Part shown: positions 27,068-34,985 of the stretch, in pieces
Position numbering within the stretch: position 1 is the first letter of the stretch
Layout: every line of letters begins with the position of its first letter
The notes under the pieces: model-generated
The model's database searches: none
The model's input: the letters and a program-made list of their open reading frames with translations, nothing else
What the model was told of the DNA's origin: nothing
Source of the DNA: Protaetiibacter sp. SSC-01
Lineage (GTDB): Bacteria; Actinomycetota; Actinomycetes; Actinomycetales; Microbacteriaceae
Length of the DNA stretch: 64,000 nucleotides
Assembly: GCF_014483895.1 (NCBI RefSeq)
Contig: NZ_CP059987.1
Span: forward strand, 1,178,001-1,242,000
Reading direction: 5' to 3'
Program-made: the position numbers and the translations under genes

Positions 27068-29319
27068 CCGAGCCGTACCGCGATCCGACCCTCTCGACGT
27101 CGGAGCGCGTCGCCGACCTGCTCTCGCGCATGAGCATCGAGGAGAAGGTCGGGCAGATGCTCCAGCTCGACGCGCGCGGCGATCTGATCGACGTGGTGCG
27201 CACACGACATGCGGGGTCGATCCTGCATACCTCGCCCGAACGCATCCTCGAGGCGCGACGGCTGACGCTCGAGACTCGCCTGCGGATCCCGCTCCTCGTG
27301 GCCGAGGACTGCATCCACGGCCACTCCTTCTGGCCGGGGGCGACGATCTTCCCGACGCAGCTCGGCATGGCCGCCTCGTGGGACCCCGAGCTGCTCGAGC
27401 GCGTCGCCCGCGTGACGGCGATCGAGGTGGCGGCGACCGGCATCCACTGGACGTTCTCGCCCGTGCTGTGCATCGCGCGCGACCTGCGCTGGGGCCGCGT
27501 CGACGAGACGTTCGGCGAAGATCCCCACCTCATCGGGGAGTACGCCTCCGCGATGGTGCGCGGGTACCAGGGCGACGGGCTCTCCGACGAGACGGCGATC
27601 CTCGCGACCGCGAAGCACTTCGCGGGCTACAGCGAGACGCAGGGCGGGCGGGACGCATCCGAGGCCGACATCTCGCGTCGCAAGCTGCGCTCGTGGTTCC
27701 TGCCGCCGTTCGAGCGCGTCGCGCGTGAGGGGTGCCGCACATTCATGCTCGGATACCAGACGACCGACGGCGTGCCCATCGTCGTCAACGACTGGCTGCT
27801 GAGCGACGTGCTCAAGAACGAGTGGAGCTACTCGGGCGTGCTCGTCACCGACTGGGACAACGTGGGCCGGATGGTGTGGGAGCAGCGCGTGCAGCCCGAC
27901 TACGCCCACGCGGCGGCCGCTGCGACGCGAGCGGGCAACGACATGATCATGACGACGCCGAGGTTCTTCGAGGGCGCCCTCGAGGCCGTCGAGCGCGGGA
28001 TGCTCGCGGAGGACGCCTTCGACGCCGCCGTCGCGCGCATCCTCGCCCTCAAGTTCGACCTCGGTCTCTTCGAGGATCCCCGGCTGCCGCGCGCGGGTCA
28101 TGAGTCGATCGTCGGCCAGGCGGCGCACGCCGAGCTCAACCTCGAGACCGCACGGCGTTCGATCGTGCTGCTCGAGAACGACGGCACGCTCCCCCTCGGG
28201 GTGGAAGCGGGTGCCGCGGGCGCGGCGTCCCGACCGCTGCGGATCGCGGTCGCGGGCCCTCTCGCCGATGACGCGCAGTACCAGCTCGGCGACTGGGCGG
28301 GCGGATCCGGGCAGGCGGGCTGGCTCGACGGCCAGCCGCGGGAGATGATCACGACCGTGCTCGACGGGCTGCGCGAGCTCACTCCCGAGGGGTCGCACGT
28401 GAGCTACGCCCGCGGGGCCGACATCCTGACGCTCGAACCGCATCCGGACGGCCCGTTCTTCCCCGACGGCCAGCCCCGGCCGCCCGTCGTGCGGGCGTGC
28501 CCGCCCGACGAGGCGCTCATCGCCGCGGCCGTCGAGCACGCCCGCGACGCGGATGCCGTGGTCGCCGTCGTGGGCGACCACATCGAGCTCGTGGGAGAGG
28601 GGCGCTCGACCGCGACGCTCGAGCTGCTGGGCGGCCAGATCGCACTGCTCGACGCGCTCATCGCGACGGGCACCCCCGTGATCGTCGTGCTGATCGCCTC
28701 CAAGCCGCTCGTGCTGCCGGCGTCCGTCGAACGGGCGGCCGCGGTCGTGTGGGCGGCCAATCCGGGCATGCAGGGCGGGCGCGCGATCGCAGAGATCGTG
28801 CTCGGCCACGTCGAGCCCTCGGGTCGCCTCCCGATCTCGTTCGCCCGCCACGTGGGTCAGCAGCCGACCTACTACAACCAGATCCGCGGGCAGCACGGCG
28901 ACCGCTACGCCGACCTCACCCAGTCGCCCGCCTGGGCGTTCGGGGAGGGGCGCTCCTTCACGAGCGTGGCGTACTCCGACCTCCGCCTCTCGGGCGCCGA
29001 GTTCGGCGCGGACGACACGGTCGTCGCCGAGGTGACGGTGGCCAACACGGGAACGCGTCCCGTGCGCGAGACCGTGCAGCTCTACCTGCGCGACGACGTG
29101 ACGAGCGCGAGCTGGGCCGACAAGGAGCTCAAGGGCTACCGCCAGGTGACGCTCGAGCCGGGCGCATCCGAGCATGTGCGACTCGAGCTGCGGGTCTCCG
29201 ACTGCACGATCGTCGACGCGCGGGGTGAGCGGGTCGTCGAGCCGGGGGAGTTCGACGTGCTCGTCGGTCCGTCGTCGCGTGACGAGGTGCTGCTCGCGGC
29301 GCGCTTCAGCGTCCGCTAG
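27064..29319 (+). CDS. glycoside hydrolase family 3 beta-glycosidase
   Basis: A 751-residue GH3 enzyme hydrolysing beta-linked gluco- or xylo-oligosaccharides. The TIM-barrel domain contains the KHF motif (ATAKHFAGYSETQGGRD) and nucleophile candidate D263 (GVLVTDWDNVGRM). The alpha/beta sandwich domain (LENDGTLPLG, then VVAVVGDHIELVGEGRS) and a C-terminal fibronectin-III-like domain (VANTGTRPVRETVQLYLRD) follow. There is no signal peptide, so it acts on imported substrate in the cytoplasm. ATG 27064 overlaps the permease stop, making it the last gene of the TetR-controlled operon. Substrate linkage is inferred from the family only. Confidence 0.95.
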   Translation: MTEPYRDPTLSTSERVADLLSRMSIEEKVGQMLQLDARGDLIDVVRTRHAGSILHTSPERILEARRLTLETRLRIPLLVAEDCIHGHSFWPGATIFPTQLGMAASWDPELLERVARVTAIEVAATGIHWTFSPVLCIARDLRWGRVDETFGEDPHLIGEYASAMVRGYQGDGLSDETAILATAKHFAGYSETQGGRDASEADISRRKLRSWFLPPFERVAREGCRTFMLGYQTTDGVPIVVNDWLLSDVLKNEWSYSGVLVTDWDNVGRMVWEQRVQPDYAHAAAAATRAGNDMIMTTPRFFEGALEAVERGMLAEDAFDAAVARILALKFDLGLFEDPRLPRAGHESIVGQAAHAELNLETARRSIVLLENDGTLPLGVEAGAAGAASRPLRIAVAGPLADDAQYQLGDWAGGSGQAGWLDGQPREMITTVLDGLRELTPEGSHVSYARGADILTLEPHPDGPFFPDGQPRPPVVRACPPDEALIAAAVEHARDADAVVAVVGDHIELVGEGRSTATLELLGGQIALLDALIATGTPVIVVLIASKPLVLPASVERAAAVVWAANPGMQGGRAIAEIVLGHVEPSGRLPISFARHVGQQPTYYNQIRGQHGDRYADLTQSPAWAFGEGRSFTSVAYSDLRLSGAEFGADDTVVAEVTVANTGTRPVRETVQLYLRDDVTSASWADKELKGYRQVTLEPGASEHVRLELRVSDCTIVDARGERVVEPGEFDVLVGPSSRDEVLLAARFSVR

Positions 29320-29329
29320 CCGCGTCGGG

Positions 29330-29770
29330 TCAGGCGTAGCCGCCCTTCTCGAGCCCCGCCTCGACCTCGAAGCGGTTGGTGCGCGCGACGCGCCCCGCTG
29401 CGAGGTAGAGAACGGGCATGCTGAGCCCGTAGCGCCGCCATTGCGCGCGATGCACGGCCTCGTGCTCGAGCACGCTGTCGGTCAGGTTCTCGCGCGTGAG
29501 GTAGATCGCGCCGATCGTCGTGCCGCCGCGGCCGAACGACCAGCGGGGGAGTCGGTAGATGACATGCAGTCCGTGGCTACGTCGGTGCCGCCCGAACAGG
29601 ACCGTGCCCCACACGAAGGCGCAGCCCGTCGCGAACCAATAGCCGGGGAGGGCGACGACGCGCGACAGCAGCACGCGCCGCATCCCGGGCACGCGCACGA
29701 CGCCGCGCACGAGCGAGGCCGCGGCCCGCTCCATCCGATTCGGATGCTCGGGGCGCACGGGTGCGATCAC
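29330..29770 (-). CDS. small membrane-associated HExxH protein
   Basis: A 146-residue protein not assigned to a named family. A hydrophobic segment at about 36-60 is followed by a basic stretch, then HEAVH at 103-107, a zinc-metallopeptidase signature, and FEVEAGL at 134-140 whose glutamates could supply the third ligand. GTG 29770 overlaps the stop of the flavoprotein gene (GTGA). Its start and tandem arrangement suggest translation coupled to that gene. Peptidase activity is unproven; many small HExxH proteins of this size are uncharacterised. Confidence 0.7.
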   Translation of the reverse strand: MIAPVRPEHPNRMERAAASLVRGVVRVPGMRRVLLSRVVALPGYWFATGCAFVWGTVLFGRHRRSHGLHVIYRLPRWSFGRGGTTIGAIYLTRENLTDSVLEHEAVHRAQWRRYGLSMPVLYLAAGRVARTNRFEVEAGLEKGGYA

Positions 29771-31197
29771 GTGCCGGCCCCGGGGCGGCCGAGCGCCTCG
29801 AGCCAGCGCAGCCAGACCTCGCTCACGGTCGGGTAGGCGGGCACGGCGTGCCAGAGGCGGTCGAGCGGCACCTCGCCGACGATCGCGATTGTCGCCGCCT
29901 GCAGCAGCTCACCCACATCCGGACCCACGAAGGTGGCCCCGACGAGCACGCCGCGGTCGAGGTCGACGACGGCGCGTGCCTGTCCGCGGTAGTCGTCGGC
30001 GTAGACGGTCGCGCCCGCGATCCACGAGAGGTCGTAGTCGAGCACGCGCGTGCGCAGGCCCGCCTTCTCGGCGGCGGCGGCCGTGAGACCGACGGATGCG
30101 ACCTCCGGGTCGGTGAAGGTCACCTGCGGCACCGCGCGATGATCGGCGGTCGCGACGTGCGCGCCCCACGGGGCGTCGCCGACGGCTCGGCCCGCGGCGC
30201 GTGCGGCGATCGCGTCGCCCGCGGCGCGCGCCTGGTACTTGCCCTGGTGGGTGAGCTTCGCGCGGCCGTTGACGTCGCCGACAGCGTAGAGCCAGTCGTG
30301 GCCGGGAACGCGCATCGTGTCGTCGACCTCGATCGCCGTACCGGCCTCGAGACCGAGCTCTTCGAGCCCGAGATCGTGGGTGCGCCCGACGCGGCCCGTC
30401 GCGACGAGCACGCGTTCGGCGAGCACGCGCGAGCCGTCGCCGAGCGTCAGCACGGCGTTCTTCTCCGCCCGGTGGGCCTCCACGACATCCGTGTCGGTCA
30501 GCACGCGCACGCCCTGCGCCTCGAGCCCGTCGCGCACGAGCTCGCCCGCGAACGGCTCCTCGCCGCCGAGGAGCCCGTGGCGGGCGATGAGCGTGACGCG
30601 GCTCCCGAGACTCGCGTAGGCGGTGGCGAGCTCGCAGCCGACGACGCCGCCGCCGAGCACCGCGAGCGTGTCGGGCACCTCGGATGCCGCGGTCGCGTCG
30701 CGCGAGGTCCACGGATCGAGCTCGGCGAGGCCCGGCACGTCGGGCAGCACGGGCACGGATCCTGTGCACACGGCGACGGCGTGACGGGCCACGAGCTCGG
30801 TGACGGTGCCGTCGGATGCCGTGACGGTCATGCGGCGGGGCCCGGCGAAGCGTGCGTGACCGCGGATGAGCTCGATGCCGGCGCCGTCGACCCACTCGAC
30901 CTGCGAGCTGTCGTCGCGGTCGTGCGTGATGCGGTCGCGGCGGCGGAACACGGCGCGCGGATCGACCTCGCCCGTCACCGCCTCGGCCGCTCCCGCGACG
31001 GCGCGTGCGGCGCGGATGGCGGCCCCCGCCCGCAGGAGCGCCTTCGACGGCATGCACGCCCAGTACGAGCATTCGCCGCCCACGAGCTCGGCCTCGACGA
31101 GCACGGTGCTCAGCCCGCCCTGCACCGTTCGGTCGGCGACGTTCTCGCCCACCGCTCCGGCACCGATCACGACGACGTCGACCTCGCGCGCGCTCAT
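29767..31197 (-). CDS. pyridine nucleotide-disulfide oxidoreductase (Lpd/MerA-like)
   Basis: A 476-residue FAD flavoprotein. The N-terminal dinucleotide fold is VVVIGAGAVGENVA (8-21), the redox-active disulfide C43/C48 is in GECSYWACMPSK, and the second NAD(P) fold is LAVLGGGVVGCELA. FAD-contact LYAVGDVNG and the C-terminal dimerisation domain are present. Where lipoamide dehydrogenases have HAHPT, this protein has PAYPTVSE, so the usual catalytic histidine is replaced by tyrosine, as in transhydrogenase- or MerA-like members. It is therefore not assigned as dihydrolipoamide dehydrogenase. No E2 or E1 genes are nearby. Confidence 0.85.
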   Translation of the reverse strand: MSAREVDVVVIGAGAVGENVADRTVQGGLSTVLVEAELVGGECSYWACMPSKALLRAGAAIRAARAVAGAAEAVTGEVDPRAVFRRRDRITHDRDDSSQVEWVDGAGIELIRGHARFAGPRRMTVTASDGTVTELVARHAVAVCTGSVPVLPDVPGLAELDPWTSRDATAASEVPDTLAVLGGGVVGCELATAYASLGSRVTLIARHGLLGGEEPFAGELVRDGLEAQGVRVLTDTDVVEAHRAEKNAVLTLGDGSRVLAERVLVATGRVGRTHDLGLEELGLEAGTAIEVDDTMRVPGHDWLYAVGDVNGRAKLTHQGKYQARAAGDAIAARAAGRAVGDAPWGAHVATADHRAVPQVTFTDPEVASVGLTAAAAEKAGLRTRVLDYDLSWIAGATVYADDYRGQARAVVDLDRGVLVGATFVGPDVGELLQAATIAIVGEVPLDRLWHAVPAYPTVSEVWLRWLEALGRPGAGT

Positions 31198-31203
31198 CCC
31201 CCG

Positions 31204-31209
31204 AGCGTA
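31204..31209 (-). promoter_or_regulatory. -10 element TACGCT for the flavoprotein gene
   Basis: Minus-strand TACGCT ends six bases before ATG 31197, predicting a leaderless bicistronic transcript with the HExxH gene. Confidence 0.5.
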
Positions 31210-31240
31210 TGCCTCGCGCCCGCGGGCGGTCGAGGCACGT

Positions 31241-31319
31241 CGCGCTCCTCGACCAGCGGTGTTCGCGCAATCGCCTGACTCGCCAGTTGAGTAGCGGCCG
31301 GAGGCCGCGTGTCGAAACC
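31241..31319. repeat. intergenic repeat-like sequence, diverged (copy D)
   Basis: 31241-31259 carries CGCGCTCCTCGACCAGCGG, matching one end of copies A-C. 31286-31319 is an imperfect palindrome, GTTGAGTAGCGGCCGG followed by AGGCCGCGTGTCGAAACC, of similar style. The rest of the 31198-31351 gap holds nothing recognisable. Confidence 0.45.
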
Positions 31320-31351
31320 AGCCGTCGGATGACCCACCCGTGGTCGGCGCG

Positions 31352-32140
31352 TCAGCCGCGTAGCGCCGCGATGAGCCGCAGGATGGTGGGCGCGTCGTCG
31401 ACCGCGCGGTCGGCCGACTCGGGTGCGAACGACGCGATCGTCGCTCCCGCGAGCGGCAGACGGGCGACGAGCGCCTTGACGGCGGCGGCGAGCTGCGCGG
31501 CCGACACCCCGAAGGGGATGGGCTCGAGCAGCCCGTCGAACTCGGCGGGGTCGAGCACGTCGAGGTCGATGTGCACGTAGACGCGTGTCGCACCCGTCGC
31601 GGCCACGGCATCCGCGAACGCCGCGGCATCCGCGAGGCCCGCCACGTCGACGGATGCGATGCCCTTCTCGGCCGCGAAGTCCTCCTCGGCGGCGTCCCAC
31701 TCGCGAGCGCCCGCGACGATCACGCGGGCGGGGTCGACCGCACCGTCCTCGATGATCGATGCGAGCACCATGCCGCCGAACGCGCCCGAGGGCGACGTCG
31801 ACGGGGTGTTGAGATCGGGGTGCGCGTCGAACCACACGACGGCGAGATCGGGCCCGGCGACGTGCGCGACCGCGGCCGCCGAGACGCCGCAGTCGCCGCC
31901 GATGACGACCGCGGCATCCGGGAGCGCACGCAGGGTCTCGGCGAGCCGCTCGCGCACGATCTGCAGCGAGCCGAACCGCGCGACTCCCGTGCCCTGCTCG
32001 TCGCCCGCCTCGAGCGGCACCTCGACGTCGCGCGTCGAGGATGCCGGGAGGTCGGAGCGGATGGCGTGCGCGCCCTCGGCGAGGCGCATCGCGCGGCTCG
32101 AGGGGGAACCCTGCCACTGCGGGACGACGACGAAGGTCAT
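31352..32140 (-). CDS. arginase/agmatinase-fold protein with altered first metal motif
   Basis: A 262-residue ureohydrolase-fold protein. Metal motifs DAHPDLN (105-111) and HIDLDVLDP (near 190) match the Mn-binding sites. The first motif reads GGDCG (81-85) where arginases have GGDHS, replacing a metal-ligand histidine with cysteine. Such proteins hydrolyse guanidino compounds (arginine, agmatine, guanidinobutyrate and others), but the change makes the substrate uncertain. ATG 32140 has GGAG six bases upstream. It stands alone; no urease or ornithine genes adjoin it. Confidence 0.82.
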   Translation of the reverse strand: MTFVVVPQWQGSPSSRAMRLAEGAHAIRSDLPASSTRDVEVPLEAGDEQGTGVARFGSLQIVRERLAETLRALPDAAVVIGGDCGVSAAAVAHVAGPDLAVVWFDAHPDLNTPSTSPSGAFGGMVLASIIEDGAVDPARVIVAGAREWDAAEEDFAAEKGIASVDVAGLADAAAFADAVAATGATRVYVHIDLDVLDPAEFDGLLEPIPFGVSAAQLAAAVKALVARLPLAGATIASFAPESADRAVDDAPTILRLIAALRG

Positions 32141-32182
32141 GCGCGCTCCGGTCTCTCGCGCGACGCTCGCGCGATGTTCGGC

Positions 32183-32188
32183 ATCCTA
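32183..32188 (-). promoter_or_regulatory. -10 element TAGGAT for the arginase-fold gene
   Basis: Minus-strand TAGGAT lies 42 bases before ATG 32140, giving a leader of about 35 bases with a GGAG ribosome-binding site, unlike the leaderless pattern elsewhere. Confidence 0.35.
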
Positions 32189-32205
32189 TTCCGCGCCGCG
32201 CCAGG

Positions 32206-32922
32206 TCACCCGACCGTGAGCTCGCCCACGATCCCGTCGACGGCGACCCACGTGCTGCCGTCCCGCGACGCGAGCGAACCCTGTGCGACGACCTCGTACA
32301 CGCCCGCGGGGAGGTCGACCGCGCGCTCGGGCTCGGCGACGTCGCACCCGCGCAGCACGAAGCTCACGGGCACCGCGTCGGCGCCGGCGGGCACCGCGTA
32401 CGTGCCGCCCACGGCATCCGAGGTGCCGTAGCCCGACACGACGCCGTCGCGCACGAGCACGAGCCCGCGCACCTGGAGTTCGGCGGGGACCTCCTGCACC
32501 GACGCCGCGTCGATCGCGAGCTCCGCGCCGAGCAGGCCGGCCGCATCCGCCGTGACCGAGGTCGGCACGAGCGCGAGCACGGGGGAGTCGGCGGACGACA
32601 TCGCGGCTCCGCAGGGCACCTCGACGGAGGTCGAGAGCGCGCCGGCCTCGCCGTCCGCCTCCCACTCCTTCGCCGTCTCGGGGGCGAGCGCGGCGCCGCC
32701 GCTGTCGTCCATCGCGCTCATCTCCTGCGGCACGCCGACGCCGACCCCGACGGCGACCGGCACGACGACCGCGGCCGCCGCGAGCCCGCTGAGAGCCCCG
32801 ATGGCGACGCGCTTCGGCCGACGACGCGCACGTGCCAGGCGGATGATGCGGTCCGCGTCGAGGCGGCTCCCGTCGCCGCCCTCTCCGTGCAGCAGGGCGC
32901 GCAGCTCAGATTCGGTGGGCAC
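32206..32922 (-). CDS. membrane protein paired with the sigma factor (possible anti-sigma)
   Basis: A 238-residue protein with a cytoplasmic N-terminus of about 42 residues, one TM segment (IGALSGLAAAAVVVPVAVGVGVGV) and an extracytoplasmic domain of about 170 residues with two cysteines (VPCGAA, LRGCDVA) that could pair. It lacks the zinc-binding HxxxCxxC anti-sigma motif. GTG 32922 with AAGGAGG upstream is the start, inside the last 17 bases of the sigma gene; an upstream start is less likely. Anti-sigma or co-sensor function is inferred from context and topology. Confidence 0.78.
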   Translation of the reverse strand: MPTESELRALLHGEGGDGSRLDADRIIRLARARRRPKRVAIGALSGLAAAAVVVPVAVGVGVGVPQEMSAMDDSGGAALAPETAKEWEADGEAGALSTSVEVPCGAAMSSADSPVLALVPTSVTADAAGLLGAELAIDAASVQEVPAELQVRGLVLVRDGVVSGYGTSDAVGGTYAVPAGADAVPVSFVLRGCDVAEPERAVDLPAGVYEVVAQGSLASRDGSTWVAVDGIVGELTVG

Positions 32923-33565
32923 GATCGCCCTCCTTCGCGTCGGGTGCGGCGGACGCGGCGGGTGCGGCTGGACCGGCACCCGCGGTGTCGCGCCGCAGCG
33001 ACGGCGTGCGCAACGGAGTCGTGCCCGTGCCGGGTCGCGCCCCGCCGGGCCCGAGCCGGTCGGCCGCGGTGCCGTCGTCGGCGAGGGCGATCGCCATCTT
33101 CGCGAGCCCGTCGCTCAGGTAGCGCTTGACGGCCCCCGAGCTGATGCCGAGGGTCTCGGCGATGTCGTCGACCTTGAGGTCGTCGTAGTAGCGCAGCACG
33201 AGGCACGCGCGCTCGCGCGGGCTGAGCTTCTGCAGCTCGCCGTGCACGTCGATGCGCAGGTCGGTCGCGGCGTCGGACGACGGCAGCTCGTCGGGCTCGT
33301 ACTGGGTCGGGGCGACCTTGCGCCAGCGGGTCACGCGGCGCCCGCGGTCGACGGATGCGTTGAGGATCGCCCGGCGCACGTACGACTCCGCGCTCGCGAC
33401 CGTGAACCCGTTGCGCAGCCGCCCGAAGGTGCGCACGAGCGCGTCCTGCACGAGGTCGGCCGCGTCGTCGGCGCTGCCCGTCAGCAGGGTCGCGTAGCGC
33501 AGGAGGGCGTCGCCACGCTCGGCGACGAGCTGCGTCACGACACGCTCCCACTGGGCTTCGCTCAC
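32906..33565 (-). CDS. ECF RNA polymerase sigma factor, SigE-like
   Basis: A 219-residue sigma-70-family factor with only regions 2 and 4. Region 2 is LLRYATLLTGSADDAADLVQDALVRTFGRL (about 21-50). Region 4 is KLSPRERACLVLRYYDDLKVDDIAETLGISSGAVKRYLSDGLAKM (about 113-157). The SigE-family pattern LLTGS..DAADLVQDALVRT is clear. The last 55 residues are an Ala/Pro/Gly-rich tail absent from shorter homologues. GTG 33565 has GGAGGGAGG upstream. Its end overlaps the membrane partner gene, implying coupled production. Regulon unknown. Confidence 0.9.
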   Translation of the reverse strand: MSEAQWERVVTQLVAERGDALLRYATLLTGSADDAADLVQDALVRTFGRLRNGFTVASAESYVRRAILNASVDRGRRVTRWRKVAPTQYEPDELPSSDAATDLRIDVHGELQKLSPRERACLVLRYYDDLKVDDIAETLGISSGAVKRYLSDGLAKMAIALADDGTAADRLGPGGARPGTGTTPLRTPSLRRDTAGAGPAAPAASAAPDAKEGDRAHRI

Positions 33566-33586
33566 GGCGTCCTCCCTCCTACCTAC

Positions 33587-34705
33587 TCAGACGGACGGTA
33601 CGCGCGAAACGTTGCCCCCGGGAGCGAGGCGCTCCGCGAGCTCGGCGCCGGCGCGCTCGAGCCAGCGCGGGGCATCCGTCATGGCCGCGTCGGCGGAGCC
33701 CGCGAGCTCCGTGAGCGACACGGCAGCACGAGCGGATGCCACCCCCACGTCGATCGAGCCCGCGACGATCGCGACGGGCACGCCGGCATCGTCGGCGCGG
33801 CGCATGATGGCGCCCGCGACCTTGCCCGTCGCGGTGGCGGCATCGACGCGTCCCTCACCCGTCACCACGAGATCGGCGGTGGGGATCGCGGCGTCGAGCC
33901 CCGTGAGCGCCGAGACGGCCGCGGACCCGGATGCGACGCGCGCACCCCACGCCGACACGAGTCCGTAGGCGGTGCCCCCGGCAGCCCCCGCACCCGGTGC
34001 GTCGGGATCGCCGCCGAGCACGCTCGCGAGCCGCGCGAGCGCCGCGTCGAGCACGCGAACGTCGTCGGGCGTCGCACCCTTCTGCGGCCCGAAGACGGAT
34101 GCCGCCCCGCGTCGACCGGTGAGCGGCGCCTCGACGTCGCACCACAGCTCGATCTCGGCCGGGGGAGTGCGCAGCGCGGACAGGTCGATGCTGTCGAGAC
34201 GAGCGAGCGCGGTGCCGCCGTCCGGGAGTTCGCGCCCCTCGGCGTCGAGGAACCGCGCGCCGAGCGCCGCCAGTGCTCCCGTGCCGCCTTCGGTCGAGCC
34301 GGAGCCCCCGAGACCGATCACGATGCGCGTCGCGCCCGCGTCGAGCACGCGCCCGAGCAGTGCGCCGAGGCCGCGCGTCGAGGCGCCGAGCGGGTCGGGG
34401 CGCTCCATGCGCCAGAGCCCGACGCAGTCGGCGAGCTCGACGAGCGCGCGCCCGTCGGGCAGCGCGAGCCAGCGACCGGGCGCGGGGCGACCGTCCGCGC
34501 CCGTCACCTCGCCCGCGTCGTGCAGCACGGCATCCGGCACCGCCTCCGCGACGACGTCGAGCGTGCCGACGCCGCCGTCGGCCTGCGGCAGCACGAGCAG
34601 CTCGTCGCCGGGGCGCACCGATCGCCAGCCGCGCGCGATCACGAGCGCGGCGTCGCGTGCCGAGCACGAACCAGTGAAGGAGTCGGGGGCGAGGACGACG
34701 CGCAT
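33587..34705 (-). CDS. glxK: glycerate kinase
   Basis: A 372-residue type-1 (GlxK/GarK) glycerate kinase phosphorylating D-glycerate. Family markers are LAPDSFTGS (the usual DSFKGS with Thr for Lys), the ADGGVGT loop, GLGGSGSTEGGTG in the central domain and the C-terminal VTGEGRVDAAT. Length is normal. ATG 34705 is the start; the longer open frame runs through the terminator and is rejected. It stands alone, with no glyoxylate carboligase or tartronate reductase genes nearby. Confidence 0.92.
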   Translation of the reverse strand: MRVVLAPDSFTGSCSARDAALVIARGWRSVRPGDELLVLPQADGGVGTLDVVAEAVPDAVLHDAGEVTGADGRPAPGRWLALPDGRALVELADCVGLWRMERPDPLGASTRGLGALLGRVLDAGATRIVIGLGGSGSTEGGTGALAALGARFLDAEGRELPDGGTALARLDSIDLSALRTPPAEIELWCDVEAPLTGRRGAASVFGPQKGATPDDVRVLDAALARLASVLGGDPDAPGAGAAGGTAYGLVSAWGARVASGSAAVSALTGLDAAIPTADLVVTGEGRVDAATATGKVAGAIMRRADDAGVPVAIVAGSIDVGVASARAAVSLTELAGSADAAMTDAPRWLERAGAELAERLAPGGNVSRVPSV

Positions 34706-34812
34706 GAGAACAGTGTGGCCGGTCGTGCCCTCGCGCCCCACCGGCACGGCCGTCACGCGGCTGCGCCGCGCGCCGGAACCGGCGGCGGGGACCCCGGTGT
34801 AGCGGCTGCCTA

Positions 34813-34855
34813 GATGTAGAGAAGGCCCCGCTTGCAGCGGGGCCTTCTCTACATC
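34813..34855. terminator. 20-bp perfect terminator hairpin after tRNA-Arg
   Basis: Arms GATGTAGAGAAGGCCCCGCT (34813-34832) and the exact complement (34836-34855) flank a 3-base loop (TGC). The stem ends one base from the tRNA 3' end and is read on the minus strand as its terminator. The outer 8 bp are AT-rich, with no T-run. Confidence 0.8.
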
Positions 34856-34856
34856 G

Positions 34857-34929
34857 TGCCCTCGACACGATTCGAACGTGCGACTTCTTCCTCCGGAGGG
34901 AAGCGCTCTATCCACTGAGCTACGAGGGC
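34857..34929 (-). tRNA. tRNA-Arg (anticodon CCG)
   Basis: A 73-base cloverleaf read on the minus strand. The acceptor stem GCCCTCG/CGAGGGC has discriminator A. The D arm is GCTC-AGTGGATA-GAGC, the anticodon stem CTTCC/GGAAG with loop CTCCGGA (anticodon CCG, reading CGG), and the T arm has TTCGAAT. CCA is not encoded. CGG is frequent in these genes, so this is a working tRNA. No integrase or remnant is seen nearby. Confidence 0.96.
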
Positions 34930-34937
34930 GCGGCACT

Positions 34938-34943
34938 TAGGCT
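34938..34943 (+). promoter_or_regulatory. -10 element TAGGCT before the mini-ORF
   Basis: TAGGCT ends six bases before ATG 34950, the same geometry as the leaderless genes in this window. Transcription would start at the mini-ORF, not at the transglutaminase-like gene. Confidence 0.5.
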
Positions 34944-34949
34944 ATCAGC

Positions 34950-34985
34950 ATGCCGTCCGCCCCCTCCGCCGTCAGACGCCCGTGA
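34950..34985 (+). CDS. leaderless 11-codon mini-ORF overlapping the transglutaminase-like gene
   Basis: ATG 34950 opens a frame coding MPSAPSAVRRP that stops at TGA 34983-34985, within the GTGA that also contains the next gene's GTG (34982). The -10 at 34938-34943 places transcription start at this ATG. The peptide includes an AGA Arg codon, rare in this GC range. Expected role: supply of ribosomes to the downstream GTG by termination-reinitiation, or a small attenuator. Existence is predicted from geometry alone. Confidence 0.4.
   Translation: MPSAPSAVRRP

Noticed and set aside
29767-31197. Dihydrolipoamide dehydrogenase (lpdA)
   Set aside because: The family's HAHPT histidine is replaced by Tyr and no 2-oxoacid dehydrogenase genes are adjacent.
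34857-34929. Prophage or island junction at tRNA-Arg
   Set aside because: No integrase, no duplicated tRNA 3' end and ordinary housekeeping genes on both sides.
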